Positions 52,324 through 60,893 are shown, numbered from the stretch's first letter. The stretch: 64,000 nt of DNA from an uncultured Porphyromonadaceae bacterium (GCA_900550395.1 URSD01000004.1:1-64000); one strand, 5' to 3'. Notes: generated by a model not told the origin, from the sequence alone. Program-made: numbers and translations.

Positions 52324-53791
52324 ACTAATTTCCATAAACCGGCTTGTGCTTGCCATGGGCCTGTTGCTATCCGCTTTCGGCCTCATGTCTTGTTCCGATG
52401 ATGACAATAAATTTGTACCGGACGGGGCGGTGGAACTGTCAGTTACTGACCACGGTGCAGATGTAGACGCCTTGAGTTTCAACAATTATGGCGGAAGCAA
52501 ACTGCTGACTCTTGTGACAAATGCGTACTGGGAAATCAGTGTGTCGGATGGTGCCGACTGGCTTGTGCTCTCAAACCGGTCTGGCGATCCTACCATACTG
52601 AACGATCCCGATAAAGAGGATGAACCGCGATATATCAAGCTTACGGCAAAACCGTTGGGCAATGATGCTACCCGCACTTGCGTTGTGACATTCCGTGCGG
52701 CGGATAAGGTAAAGACCATAACAATAACTCAGCAGCAGCCTGAGGCCGCCGACGAAGCCGGATGGGAAAGTGCTCATGTTGCCAATCGTAATATGGGTGT
52801 GGGTGTGAATCTGTGGAATACACTGGATGCCACCGGCGATTGGTTTGACCCCGATGATATTGTGGCTTGCGAAACCTGCTGGGGGCAACCTCTTGCAAAG
52901 CAGGAGTGGTTCGACGCTGTGGCCGCATCCGGTTTCAAAGCCGTGCGTGTGCCTGTGACCTGGAAACTGCATATCGATGAAAATGGCAAGGTCAAGGAAC
53001 CTTGGATGAATCGTGTGGAAGAGGTTGTCAACTATGCTCTCAATGCCGGTCTGTACTGCATAGTTAATGTGCACCATGACACTGGCAGCGGAGGATGGGT
53101 ATGTGCCGATTTGGCCAATATCGAGTCGATTTCCGAAAAATTCGCCGGCCTGTGGACGCAGATCGCCGACCGCTTCAATAAGTACGACCATAAGCTCCTT
53201 TTCGAAGGCTATAACGAGGTGCTCGATCAGAATGATTCATGGGTAGAGCCTGTGGAGGGCGGATACGAGGCGATAAATATCCTTGCGCAGACCTTTGTGG
53301 ATGCTGTCCGTGCTACCGGAGGCAATAACCTTCACCGTAATCTTATTGTCAACACCTATGGAGGCGGAGGCAGTGCCACACGTCTTAAGAATATGGTGAT
53401 GCCTGCCGATAAGATACCGGGCCATTTGATGCTTCAGGTTCACAATTATACTCCTGCGGGTTTCTCAAACCTTGATGGCTCGCTGAATGAAGATATTCCT
53501 GTAGAAGAACTGCCTTTGTGGACAAAGAGCTACGAGAAACTTCTGGGAGATGAGCTTGATATGCTTATTGAGTATTCCAATACTTACGGAGTTCCCGTCG
53601 TAATCGGCGAGTGCGGGGCCTACGAGCGAATTTTGGAAGAGGAACGAGCTAAATACAGCGAGTTTATCACAACATATTCCCGTACCCGTGCAAATATCAG
53701 CGTGTTCTTCTGGGGACAACTGATAGACAGAACCACCTGTGAGGAATTATATCCATTGTTTATTGATGGCTTCTTGAAAGGATTGAATTGA
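52316..53791 (+). CDS. GH5 endo-beta-glucanase with N-terminal BACON domain
   Basis: Surface endo-enzyme that cuts the glycan backbone before import. The lipobox ends at Cys26 (AFGLMSCSDDDN). A BACON domain lies at about 45-140 (NNYGGSKLLTLVTNAYWEIS, TRTCVVTFRAADKVKTITIT), used to hold the catalytic domain off the membrane. The GH5 barrel begins NMGVGVNLWNTLDATGDWFD; acid/base Glu301 in FEGYNEVLDQ and nucleophile Glu432 in VVIGECGAYE. The BACON-GH5 order and wording match subfamily 4 enzymes such as BoGH5A of Bacteroides ovatus, which act on xyloglucan; other beta-glucans are possible. It overlaps the upstream gene by eight bases and is followed by a terminator. Confidence 0.88.
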   Translation: MNKLISINRLVLAMGLLLSAFGLMSCSDDDNKFVPDGAVELSVTDHGADVDALSFNNYGGSKLLTLVTNAYWEISVSDGADWLVLSNRSGDPTILNDPDKEDEPRYIKLTAKPLGNDATRTCVVTFRAADKVKTITITQQQPEAADEAGWESAHVANRNMGVGVNLWNTLDATGDWFDPDDIVACETCWGQPLAKQEWFDAVAASGFKAVRVPVTWKLHIDENGKVKEPWMNRVEEVVNYALNAGLYCIVNVHHDTGSGGWVCADLANIESISEKFAGLWTQIADRFNKYDHKLLFEGYNEVLDQNDSWVEPVEGGYEAINILAQTFVDAVRATGGNNLHRNLIVNTYGGGGSATRLKNMVMPADKIPGHLMLQVHNYTPAGFSNLDGSLNEDIPVEELPLWTKSYEKLLGDELDMLIEYSNTYGVPVVIGECGAYERILEEERAKYSEFITTYSRTRANISVFFWGQLIDRTTCEELYPLFIDGFLKGLN

Positions 53792-53834
53792 CGACACTGC
53801 TGTCCGGATTCTTACCGGTTGCATACATATAAGA

Positions 53835-53877
53835 AGAAGTGCGAATCAGAGTCTCGCTCCGATTCGCACTTCTTTTT
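53835..53877 (+). terminator. Terminator of the glycan operon
   Basis: AGAAGTGCGAATC (53835-53847) pairs with GATTCGCACTTCT (53861-53873), followed by TTTTT. It lies 44 bases beyond the GH5 stop and may also halt the convergent barrel-protein gene. Confidence 0.85.
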
Positions 53878-53899
53878 CGTTCTGTTTTCAGTATGGTTA

Positions 53900-55978
53900 C
53901 TATCTTCCTCCGGCAGTGGATCGATCGGCGTTGGCATCAACGTCGACGAGTTTACGGGCGCCTTGTTTCTGTCGTCCCCACTGAAGATTGTAAGCAACGG
54001 CGATGTAAGGCATGCGCAGGTCGAGACGCATATGCTGCTCGTTGCGGTTCCATCGGCTTAACGATTTGCTGCCGCGGTCGTATTTGCCGAATGGCATGAT
54101 TATTCCGGCGCTGAACTGCCACGCTTTCATGTTGTAGCTGAGGTCAATGATGTTTAGATCCTCTCCCCAGGAGATCTTTTCACCCCAAAGGTCCCGCTGT
54201 GCGCGGATGTATTGCCCTGAAAGCTCAAACCCCCAGTGGGAAAGCTGTATCTGGGCGTTGCCACTCCATCGGTTGCTGTGGTGGGTATAGCCCGTGCCGC
54301 GCATCCTCTCCATGCGGAATTGCAGATAGCCGCTTGCCGTGAGCCAGTTCGGTATAATTTCAATCTGTGGAGCGAGGAAGAACGATAGATTCTCCAGCCC
54401 GCGGCTGTTCTCGTAAGTGGTGACGAGATTCTTGTCCTCCCACAGCATAAGCGGCGTGATGGCATTCGGCGACGTGAATGCGCGTATGCCGAAGGAGCCG
54501 CTGACGCGGGGCAGGTTGAAACCGTAGCGGAATGTAAGCATATAGGAGTTCGCCGTTTTCAGATTCTGATTGCCGACGCGCCACTGGAAGCCGTCGAGCT
54601 GCTGCGGCACGATGTTGGTCTCTGCCAGCGACGGTGCCGACTGCCACGACGTGAAGTTGAGACGCAGGTTGTGGTTCTGATTCAGGGAATAGGTCAGGGT
54701 AGCCTGAGGCCGTGGGCTCCAGGAGTGATTGCCCTGGTCGGTTTCTTTGAAGAGGAAGTCGGTGTATTGCACGCCCATTCCGGCCGTAGCCGTCCACTTG
54801 CCGAAGCGGTGGAAATATTCGGCGAACAGGTAGACCTTGTCCTGCCGCTGATGAAATATGTCGCCGTCGAGATTCAGGTATTTCGATCGGTTGCGGTTGG
54901 CTGTATATGACGCGCCTGCCGTCAGCCTGCCGTTACCCCAGTTCTTGATATAATCCGCTTCTATGGCGTATGCCTGGTTGTGGTCTCTGATGTCGGTGTG
55001 TATGTCGGTCAGGTATCCTGTGGCGCCCGGAAGTTGCTCAAGATAGTCGGAAAATGTTTGTCCGGAATAGAACGAGCTGCTGACGTTGACGACGAGCATT
55101 TGTTTGCGTGGCAGGCTCTGTTGCCAGTACAGCGAGAGCGACGGGGTGGTGCCTTTGTCGCCGTGCGAGTCGGTAAGCAGAATGTCATCAGAGCCGTTGC
55201 TCAGCGAAAGCAGACCTTTGTAACGGGTCTTGTCGGTGATACACTGATTCAGTATGAATTCAGCCATAAATACGGTGGTGTCGGGTTTTATATAGCTGTA
55301 TGAGGTCCATGCGGCTGCCGTTGAACAGTCCATCGTCCCGCCGCGCGATGTCTCTTCGCGCGTAAGCGATACTCCGTCGGGGAATGTGAACGTTTCGGTG
55401 TAGTCACGATGGGTCTTTATTTTGTTGGTGAGCTTGAAATTGCCTCCGACTTCCCATTGCGACGGACCGGAATTGAATTTAGCGTCGGTCATATAGAATC
55501 CCCATGCCTGATTGAGCGCCGGCCGTGCCGATGTCATGAGCGAGCCGCCGGCCGACGGATTGCTGACGATGAAGTTGAGTACGTGGGTGGCGCCGCCGTA
55601 GCGCAGCCCCGGATTGTCAATCCATTCCACACGCCGGATGGTTTCGGGAAGCAACGCCTGCACCTGCTCGATTCCTGCCTGACGTCCGTTGATGCGGAGC
55701 TGAACTGTTTGTCCGGCGGCCTGGATGGTGCCGAGGGCCTCGCTGACGGATAGGGCTGGAATCATAAGGTTGCCGAGTAGCTGAAGTCCGTTTTTGGAAG
55801 CATCTACGGCGCTTTGCGACGGATGGTAGACATCCATGTCGGCCTTACGTATTACTTTCGGAGCTTCAATCACAATCTCATGCAGTTCCTGCGCGTGAAT
55901 GGAGTCTGCTGCCTCTGTCTGTGCCGATGCGGCGAACACCGGCAATAATGCCGCAGCGATTGATATTGTCTTTTTCAT
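53900..55978 (-). CDS. Outer-membrane beta-barrel protein (TonB-receptor-like, plug plus barrel)
   Basis: A 692-residue outer-membrane protein from ATG at 55978 (MKKTISIAAALLPVFAASAQ signal peptide). After ELHEIVIEAPKVIRKADMDV, it has a plug-like region (LLGNLMIPALSVSEALGTIQ, VQLRINGRQAGIEQVQALLP, IRRVEWIDNPGLRYGGATHV) then about 20 barrel strands rich in alternating aromatic residues (WSPRPQATLTYSLNQNHNLR). This fits the 'outer membrane beta-barrel family' related to TonB receptors; no carboxypeptidase-like domain is evident before the plug. A ligand cannot be predicted. The start at 55999 is possible but gives a poorer signal peptide. Confidence 0.82.
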   Translation of the reverse strand: MKKTISIAAALLPVFAASAQTEAADSIHAQELHEIVIEAPKVIRKADMDVYHPSQSAVDASKNGLQLLGNLMIPALSVSEALGTIQAAGQTVQLRINGRQAGIEQVQALLPETIRRVEWIDNPGLRYGGATHVLNFIVSNPSAGGSLMTSARPALNQAWGFYMTDAKFNSGPSQWEVGGNFKLTNKIKTHRDYTETFTFPDGVSLTREETSRGGTMDCSTAAAWTSYSYIKPDTTVFMAEFILNQCITDKTRYKGLLSLSNGSDDILLTDSHGDKGTTPSLSLYWQQSLPRKQMLVVNVSSSFYSGQTFSDYLEQLPGATGYLTDIHTDIRDHNQAYAIEADYIKNWGNGRLTAGASYTANRNRSKYLNLDGDIFHQRQDKVYLFAEYFHRFGKWTATAGMGVQYTDFLFKETDQGNHSWSPRPQATLTYSLNQNHNLRLNFTSWQSAPSLAETNIVPQQLDGFQWRVGNQNLKTANSYMLTFRYGFNLPRVSGSFGIRAFTSPNAITPLMLWEDKNLVTTYENSRGLENLSFFLAPQIEIIPNWLTASGYLQFRMERMRGTGYTHHSNRWSGNAQIQLSHWGFELSGQYIRAQRDLWGEKISWGEDLNIIDLSYNMKAWQFSAGIIMPFGKYDRGSKSLSRWNRNEQHMRLDLRMPYIAVAYNLQWGRQKQGARKLVDVDANADRSTAGGR

Positions 55979-56009
55979 ATTGGCTGTAATCATTGTCATA
56001 TTTCAGACG

Positions 56010-56017
56010 CAAAATTA
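56010..56017 (-). promoter_or_regulatory. -7 box of the barrel-protein gene
   Basis: On the minus strand TAATTTTG fits TAnnTTTG, 31 bases before the ATG at 55978. Confidence 0.5.
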
Positions 56018-56051
56018 CAACCGTTTGTGACAGCCGTTCTCAACAAATGTT

Positions 56052-56094
56052 GAAAAAACAATACTGCCGGAGTCTTCGCAGAGTCCGGCAGTAT
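56052..56094 (-). terminator. Terminator hairpin on the minus strand
   Basis: ATACTGCCGGA (56061-56071) pairs with TCCGGCAGTAT (56084-56094); on the minus strand the stem is followed by TGTTTTTTC. It lies about 220 bases beyond the LpxH-like gene stop. It may end that transcript or a small RNA in the gap 56060-56150. Confidence 0.65.
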
Positions 56095-56311
56095 GGGGTT
56101 TCCAATAGGTACAATTTCTAAGGTAAAAAAGATTGTTTTAGGTTCGTGATGCAAAGGTCGGCCTTTTTGAAATAAGAGCCAAATTTTTTTATATGTTATG
56201 CGACATGTTTTTTTGACATGTTTACACTTTTTGTAGTGTTTGTGGCGTATAATTCGCTGAATAATAGCACTTGGGGAATCTCAGGATGTGTTGTTTCATG
56301 TGAAAAAAAGT
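56095..56311. other. AT-rich intergenic stretch
   Basis: No open frame of note. On the minus strand a near-consensus box GACCTTTG occurs at 56152-56159, and ACAAT/ATTGT arms at about 56109-56137 could form a hairpin ahead of the terminator. Otherwise I see only AT-rich spacer. Confidence 0.35.
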
Positions 56312-57094
56312 TCATTTTTGTTCACTCCCGGCTTCAAATTTTTCTAATTTAAGACTTGTCCCGTCGAAGCAGGCATAGGTGTCGTGGGTTATCCAGTCGC
56401 CCAAAATTATGAGACTGCAACGGCTGCCCGGCACGGCTTCGTCCACGGCGACGTGATGGTGGCCCAGCACGATGTAATCCGTGTCGGGATGTTCTGCCGC
56501 GTAGGTTTTGGCCCATGCCTCGACGTTGGTCCGCATCGGTCCATCCCATGCGGCGCTTTGCCCCGGCGTGTAGCCCCGGCTGCCGGCGCTCCAGCGGTGG
56601 GCGAATGGAATGGTCCAGCGGGGATGGATGGCAGAGTAAAGCCTTTGGCAGAGGCGGTTGCGGAAAAGAGAACGGATGAAGCGGAACGAGGCGCTGGTTC
56701 GCCCCAGACCGTCGCCGTGGGCTATGAAAAAGTGCTTGCCGCCGATTTTGCGCGTGATGGCGCCGTCTACGACCTCGATGCCGATTTCGTCGCGCAGGTA
56801 GTCGAAGAGCCATATGTCATGGTTGCCCGTCAGCCATGTGATGCTCACGCCGGAGTCGGCCAGTGCTGCCAGTTCGCCGAAGAAGCGTACGTAGCCGCGG
56901 GGCACCACCGTGCGGTACTCAAACCAGTAGTCCAGCACATCTCCCACGAGGTAAAGAGCGCCTGCGTGTCCGTGCAGCGAGTGCAGGAAAGCCGTCACGC
57001 GCCGTTCATGCGCCCGCGCGTCGGGCAGATAGCTCGCGCCGAGGTGCATGTCGCTGATGAAGTAGACGGGGCGGGAGGCGTCGGGCGTTGTCAT
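56312..57094 (-). CDS. UDP-2,3-diacylglucosamine diphosphatase-like metallophosphoesterase
   Basis: Likely the LpxH step of lipid A synthesis at the inner membrane face. The 260-residue protein starts at 57094 (MTTPDASRPVYFISDMHLGA). Metal-binding calcineurin-type motifs are in order: SDMHLG (14-19), GDVLDYWFEY, GNHDIWLF, AHGDGLG and LGHHHVA. Tail QSAAWDG and IILGDWITHDTYACFDG resemble Bacteroidota LpxH. Its ATG overlaps the stop of the SufT-like gene in ATGA, so the two are co-transcribed. Confidence 0.85.
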   Translation of the reverse strand: MTTPDASRPVYFISDMHLGASYLPDARAHERRVTAFLHSLHGHAGALYLVGDVLDYWFEYRTVVPRGYVRFFGELAALADSGVSITWLTGNHDIWLFDYLRDEIGIEVVDGAITRKIGGKHFFIAHGDGLGRTSASFRFIRSLFRNRLCQRLYSAIHPRWTIPFAHRWSAGSRGYTPGQSAAWDGPMRTNVEAWAKTYAAEHPDTDYIVLGHHHVAVDEAVPGSRCSLIILGDWITHDTYACFDGTSLKLEKFEAGSEQK

Positions 57095-57411
57095 AGCAGG
57101 CCGAGTTCGAGCTTTGCTTCCTCGCTCATCATGTCCTGAGTCCACTCCGGCTCAAACACAACGTTGATTGTCACGGATGTGATGCCTTCGATGCTTTCGA
57201 GCTTGATGCGCGCATCCTCCACAATGAAGTCGGCCATAGGGCAGCTGGGGGCCGTCATGGTCATGTCCACGGTAAGCGCACCGTCATCGGCTATGTCGAT
57301 GCGGTAGACCAGCCCGAGGCTGTAGATGTCGACAGGTATTTCCGGATCGAACACCGTGCGCAGCATCTTTACCACGCTCTCTTCGAGTTCAAGTTTTCTT
57401 TCTGGTGTCAT
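57091..57411 (-). CDS. SufT/DUF59 (MIP18-family) iron-sulfur maturation protein
   Basis: A 106-residue DUF59 protein that helps insert Fe-S clusters. Motifs: KMLRTVFDPEIPVDIYSLGL near 15-35 and MTMTAPSCPMADFIVEDARI with the conserved cysteine, then FEPEWTQDMMSEEAKLELG. The ATG at 57411 lies seven bases from the promoter box, so the message has almost no leader. It is followed by the overlapping LpxH-like gene. Confidence 0.9.
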   Translation of the reverse strand: MTPERKLELEESVVKMLRTVFDPEIPVDIYSLGLVYRIDIADDGALTVDMTMTAPSCPMADFIVEDARIKLESIEGITSVTINVVFEPEWTQDMMSEEAKLELGLL

Positions 57412-57416
57412 AATAT

Positions 57417-57459
57417 CGCAAAGGTACAAAAAAAGTACGGCATTTTTTGTACCTTTGCG
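57417..57459. promoter_or_regulatory. Symmetrical divergent promoters
   Basis: CGCAAAGGTACAAAAAA (57417-57433) and TTTTTTGTACCTTTGCG (57443-57459) are a perfect 17-base inverted repeat around a nine-base centre. Each half contains TACCTTTG: 57426-57419 on the minus strand for the SufT-like gene and 57450-57457 on the plus strand for the barrel gene. The two boxes are 24 bases apart, so polymerases would compete. Confidence 0.75.
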
Positions 57460-57485
57460 GCAGATACATATAAAAATACTTAATT

Positions 57486-58094
57486 ATGAAAGGAATCCGA
57501 CGTTTACTTATTGTGATTGCTGTGGCCCTGTTTGCCGCAGTTCCGGCTTCGGCCCAGTTCCGGTTCGGTGTCAAGCTTGGCATCCAGACCAACTCGTTGC
57601 ATTTCGACAGCTCGACCTTCGACAGCGACAACCGTTCCGGCTTCACCGGAGGTATCATGACAGAATTCACGGTGCCGGTGATAGGCGTAGGCGCCGATGT
57701 GTCGCTGCTGTATGTCCACCGTAATCAGCGCATAATCGACACCGGCGACGGCGAGTCGGTGCACAAGGGACTTGATTACATCGAGGTGCCCGTAAATCTG
57801 AAATGGCGTATCAACATACCTGTTATCAACAAGATAGTGCGGCCGTTCATCACCACAGGCCCCAGCTTCGCTTTCCTGACATCCGGTCGCGCCATAACTG
57901 ACGCTGTGAAGAACCGCAAGGTCGATACGGCGTGGAACGTGGGCGGCGGTGTCGAGCTTCTGAGTCACTTGCAGGTGGCTGCTTCGTACGGCTTCGGCAT
58001 GTCAAAAGCTTTTGAATGGACAGGTGCCACGACCGACGGCCGCATCAACGGCCGCACACGTTGCTGGACCATCACGGCAGCATATCTTTTCTGA
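57486..58094 (+). CDS. PorT-like outer-membrane beta-barrel protein
   Basis: A 202-residue exported protein with a signal peptide (MKGIRRLLIVIAVALFAAVP) and an eight-stranded barrel pattern (FRFGVKLGIQTNSLHF, VPVIGVGADVSLLYVHRNQR, YIEVPVNLKWRINIPVI, RPFITTGPSFAFLTSGR, TAWNVGGGVELLSHLQVAAS), ending in WTITAAYLF as outer-membrane proteins do. It belongs to the small OmpA-like/PorT family; function unknown. Transcribed from the divergent promoter. Confidence 0.85.
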   Translation: MKGIRRLLIVIAVALFAAVPASAQFRFGVKLGIQTNSLHFDSSTFDSDNRSGFTGGIMTEFTVPVIGVGADVSLLYVHRNQRIIDTGDGESVHKGLDYIEVPVNLKWRINIPVINKIVRPFITTGPSFAFLTSGRAITDAVKNRKVDTAWNVGGGVELLSHLQVAASYGFGMSKAFEWTGATTDGRINGRTRCWTITAAYLF

Positions 58095-58141
58095 TTAATA
58101 AAATTTAGGAAAAGAGCGTAGTCTGATTGCAGGAAATTTAG

Positions 58142-58149
58142 TATCTTTG
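58142..58149 (+). promoter_or_regulatory. -7 box of eno
   Basis: TATCTTTG at 58142-58149, with a TTG 13-16 bases upstream (58126-58128) that is too close for a standard -33 box. The start codon is 64 bases downstream. Confidence 0.55.
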
Positions 58150-58212
58150 CAGCACAGAAACCAAATTCAACCAATATAATTTAACTCACTAACACTCAAT
58201 AGAGTCAAAATT

Positions 58213-59520
58213 ATGAAAATCGAAAAAATCATTGGTCGTGAAGTGCTTGACAGCCGCGGCAATCCTACCGTAGAAGTAGACGTAATCCTCGAGAGTGGCG
58301 CTTTCGGCCGCGCTTCCGTTCCTTCCGGCGCATCCACCGGTGAGAACGAGGCACTCGAACTCCGCGACGGCGACAAGAGCCGCTACATGGGCAAGGGCGT
58401 TCTTAAGGCAGTTGCCAACGTCAACGGCCCCATCGCAAAGGCTCTCGTAGGCATGAGCGCTCTCGACCAGATCGCCATAGACGAAGCCATGCTGGCTCTC
58501 GACGGCACCGACACCAAGAGCAACCTCGGCGCCAACGCCATCCTGGGCGTTTCGCTGGCCGTTGCAAAGGCTGCCGCCAACTATCTTGACCTCCCCCTCT
58601 ACAAATACATCGGCGGCTGCAACACCTACGTGCTGCCCGTGCCCATGATGAACATCATCAACGGCGGCGCTCACTCCGACGCTCCCATCTGCTTCCAGGA
58701 GTTCATGATCCGTCCTATCGGTGCTACGAGCTTCCACGAAGGTATCCGCATGGGCACCGAGGTGTTCCACAACCTCAAGAAAGTGCTCAAGGACCGCGGC
58801 CTCAGCACGGCTGTAGGCGACGAAGGCGGTTTCGCCCCCGCCCTCAACGGCACCGAGGACGCCCTCGACTGCATCATCAAGGCTATCGAGAAGGCCGGCT
58901 ACGTACCCGGTAAGGACGTTACCATCGGCCTCGACTGCGCTTCTTCCGAGTTCTATGAGGACGGCAAGTACCACTACAGCCACCTTAACAACGGCGCTGC
59001 CAAGGAAGCCAACGGCAAGACCTACACCCGCGAGGAGCAGGCTCAGTTCCTGAAGGGTCTCGTAGAGAAGTACCCCATCGACTCCATCGAGGACGGCATG
59101 GCCGAAAACGACTGGGAAGGCTGGAAGATTTTGACCGACCTGATCGGCGACCGCTGCCAGCTCGTGGGTGACGACCTCTTCGTAACCAACGTGAAGTACC
59201 TCCAGCGCGGTATCGACGAGGGTTGCGCCAACTCCATCCTCGTGAAGGTGAACCAGATCGGCTCCCTCACTGAGACCCTGCGCGCTGTCGAGCTCGCTCA
59301 GCGTCACGGCTACACCGCCGTTATCTCGCACCGTTCCGGTGAAACCGAGGATGCTACCATCGCCGACATCGCCGTTGCCACCAACGCCGGCCAGATCAAG
59401 ACCGGTAGTGCAAGCCGTTCCGACCGTATGGCCAAGTACAACCAGCTGCTCCGCATCGAGGAACAGCTCGGCGCTGCTGCCCAGTACGGCTATGGCAAGA
59501 AGACCAAGCGTCCCGAATAA
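58213..59520 (+). CDS. eno: Enolase
   Basis: Glycolytic enzyme converting 2-phosphoglycerate to phosphoenolpyruvate. The 435 residues have ILDSRGNPTVEV-like VLDSRGNPTVEVDV, SGASTGENEALELRDGD, NIINGGAHSDAPICFQEFM, VGDEGGFAPALN with catalytic glutamate, SIEDGMAENDWEGW (metal site), VKVNQIGSLTETL with catalytic lysine and SHRSGETEDATIADIAVATN. Codon choice is strongly biased to C-ending codons, typical of a highly expressed gene. It is monocistronic, with a terminator after it. Confidence 0.97.
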   Translation: MKIEKIIGREVLDSRGNPTVEVDVILESGAFGRASVPSGASTGENEALELRDGDKSRYMGKGVLKAVANVNGPIAKALVGMSALDQIAIDEAMLALDGTDTKSNLGANAILGVSLAVAKAAANYLDLPLYKYIGGCNTYVLPVPMMNIINGGAHSDAPICFQEFMIRPIGATSFHEGIRMGTEVFHNLKKVLKDRGLSTAVGDEGGFAPALNGTEDALDCIIKAIEKAGYVPGKDVTIGLDCASSEFYEDGKYHYSHLNNGAAKEANGKTYTREEQAQFLKGLVEKYPIDSIEDGMAENDWEGWKILTDLIGDRCQLVGDDLFVTNVKYLQRGIDEGCANSILVKVNQIGSLTETLRAVELAQRHGYTAVISHRSGETEDATIADIAVATNAGQIKTGSASRSDRMAKYNQLLRIEEQLGAAAQYGYGKKTKRPE

Positions 59521-59543
59521 TCGCTTCTGCGTTCAATAATATT

Positions 59544-59579
59544 ATCGCCCCGCTGCCTCTTTTGAAGCAGCGGGGCGAT
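59544..59579 (+). terminator. Terminator of eno
   Basis: ATCGCCCCGCTGC (59544-59556) pairs perfectly with GCAGCGGGGCGAT (59567-59579), with tail TTGGTTT. It lies between convergent genes and may serve both. Confidence 0.75.
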
Positions 59580-59598
59580 TTGGTTTACGGTATATAGT

Positions 59599-60792
59599 TT
59601 AGTGCAGCTGCGAGGTTGCCTCGGCTATGCGGCGCATGCCTGTGGCGATGTCCTCGTCGCTTGCGGCGTAGCTGAGTCGTATGTAGCCCGGAGCGCAGAA
59701 GGCCGCGCCGTCTACTGTGGCAACGTGCGCTTTGTCAAGCAGATACATGACGTAATCCGCGCTCGACGTGATAGCCCTGTCGCCGTGTCGCAGGCCTATG
59801 AGGTCGCTGACGTCCGGGAACAGGTAGAAAGCGCCTTGAGGCCTCACGAACTTCCAGCCCGGAATGTCGGCTGCGAGGCTGCATATGAGGTCGCGGCGCC
59901 TGCGGAATGCTTCTCGCATTTCGGCCACGCACTGCTGCGGGCCAGTGTAGGCGGCCTCGGCAGCTTTCTGCGCTATCGACGACGGACCGCTGGTGTACTG
60001 CCCCTGGAGCTTGCCTATAGCCTTGGCTATGTGCAGCGGGGCGGCGGCGAAGCCTATGCGCCAGCCCGTCATGGCGTATGCCTTTGATACGCCGTTGCAC
60101 ACTACCGTGCGTTCTTTCATGCCGGGAACCGAAGCTATGCTTGCCGGCTTGTCCGCGAAGCTTATATGTTCATAAATCTCGTCGGAAATGACCGTGATGT
60201 GAGGGTGATGGCGGAGAACATCGGCCAGAGCGTCGAGCTCGGTGCGTGTGTAGACCATGCCGGTGGGATTGGACGGCGAGTTGATGATGACGGCCCGTGT
60301 GCGCGGAGTGATAGCTTCGTCAAGCTGCGCGGCTGTGATTTTCAACCCGTTGGCAGGGAGCGCCGGCACTGTCACCGGTATGCCTTCGGCCAGTTTCACC
60401 ATCTCGATATGACTTACCCATGCCGGGGTAGGGATGATGACCTCATCGCCGGGATTGACGAGGGCGAGCAGCGTGTTGGCCAGCTCCTGCTTGGCGCCGT
60501 TGCCGACTACTATCTGCTCCGGTGCGTATTCCAGCTCGTTCTCCCTGCTGAGTTTGTCGCAGATGGCGTGTCGCAGGCTCACGTAGCCCGCCACGGGCGA
60601 GTAGTGGGAGAAATCCCGGTCGATGGCCGCTTTGGCGGCGTCCTTGATGAACTGCGGGGTAGGGAAATCCGGCTCGCCGGCGGCCAGACCGATGATGTCG
60701 ATGCCGCGGGAGCGCAGCTCGCTGGTTTTCTGCTGCATGGCGAATGTGGCCGATTCGGAGAGGAGTTCTATCCTGCGTGATATTTGGGTCAT
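59599..60792 (-). CDS. Aspartate/aromatic aminotransferase, class I
   Basis: A 397-residue PLP aminotransferase, starting at 60792 (MTQISRRIELLSESATFAMQ). Landmarks: GLAAGEPDFPTP, GNGAKQELANTLLALVNPGD, PAWVSHIEMVKLAEG, INSPSNPTGMVYTRTELDAL, SDEIYEHI and the PLP lysine in NGVSKAYAMTGWRIGF; RLSYAASDEDIATGM carries the carboxylate-binding arginine. It resembles Bacteroidota AspC; substrate range is not certain. A hairpin with T-run (60836-60861) lies upstream, on the plus strand. Confidence 0.9.
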   Translation of the reverse strand: MTQISRRIELLSESATFAMQQKTSELRSRGIDIIGLAAGEPDFPTPQFIKDAAKAAIDRDFSHYSPVAGYVSLRHAICDKLSRENELEYAPEQIVVGNGAKQELANTLLALVNPGDEVIIPTPAWVSHIEMVKLAEGIPVTVPALPANGLKITAAQLDEAITPRTRAVIINSPSNPTGMVYTRTELDALADVLRHHPHITVISDEIYEHISFADKPASIASVPGMKERTVVCNGVSKAYAMTGWRIGFAAAPLHIAKAIGKLQGQYTSGPSSIAQKAAEAAYTGPQQCVAEMREAFRRRRDLICSLAADIPGWKFVRPQGAFYLFPDVSDLIGLRHGDRAITSSADYVMYLLDKAHVATVDGAAFCAPGYIRLSYAASDEDIATGMRRIAEATSQLH

Positions 60793-60835
60793 GTTGGTAT
60801 CAATGATTATGGGTATAAAAGTACGAATAAATTCC

Positions 60836-60861
60836 ATAACGGCAAAGTCCGTTATTTTTTT
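60836..60861 (+). terminator. Small hairpin with T-run ahead of korD
   Basis: ATAACGG (60836-60842) pairs with CCGTTAT (60849-60855), followed by TTTTTT on the plus strand. No gene ends just before it, so it may block antisense transcription into the kor operon or be chance. Confidence 0.35.
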
Positions 60862-60885
60862 ATTGTAAAGCTAAACTTATTTGCG

Positions 60886-60893
60886 TATATTTG
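60886..60893 (+). promoter_or_regulatory. -7 box of the kor operon
   Basis: TATATTTG fits TAnnTTTG with a TTG at 60863-60865, 20 bases upstream, as a -33 element. The first ATG is 30 bases downstream. Confidence 0.6.
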
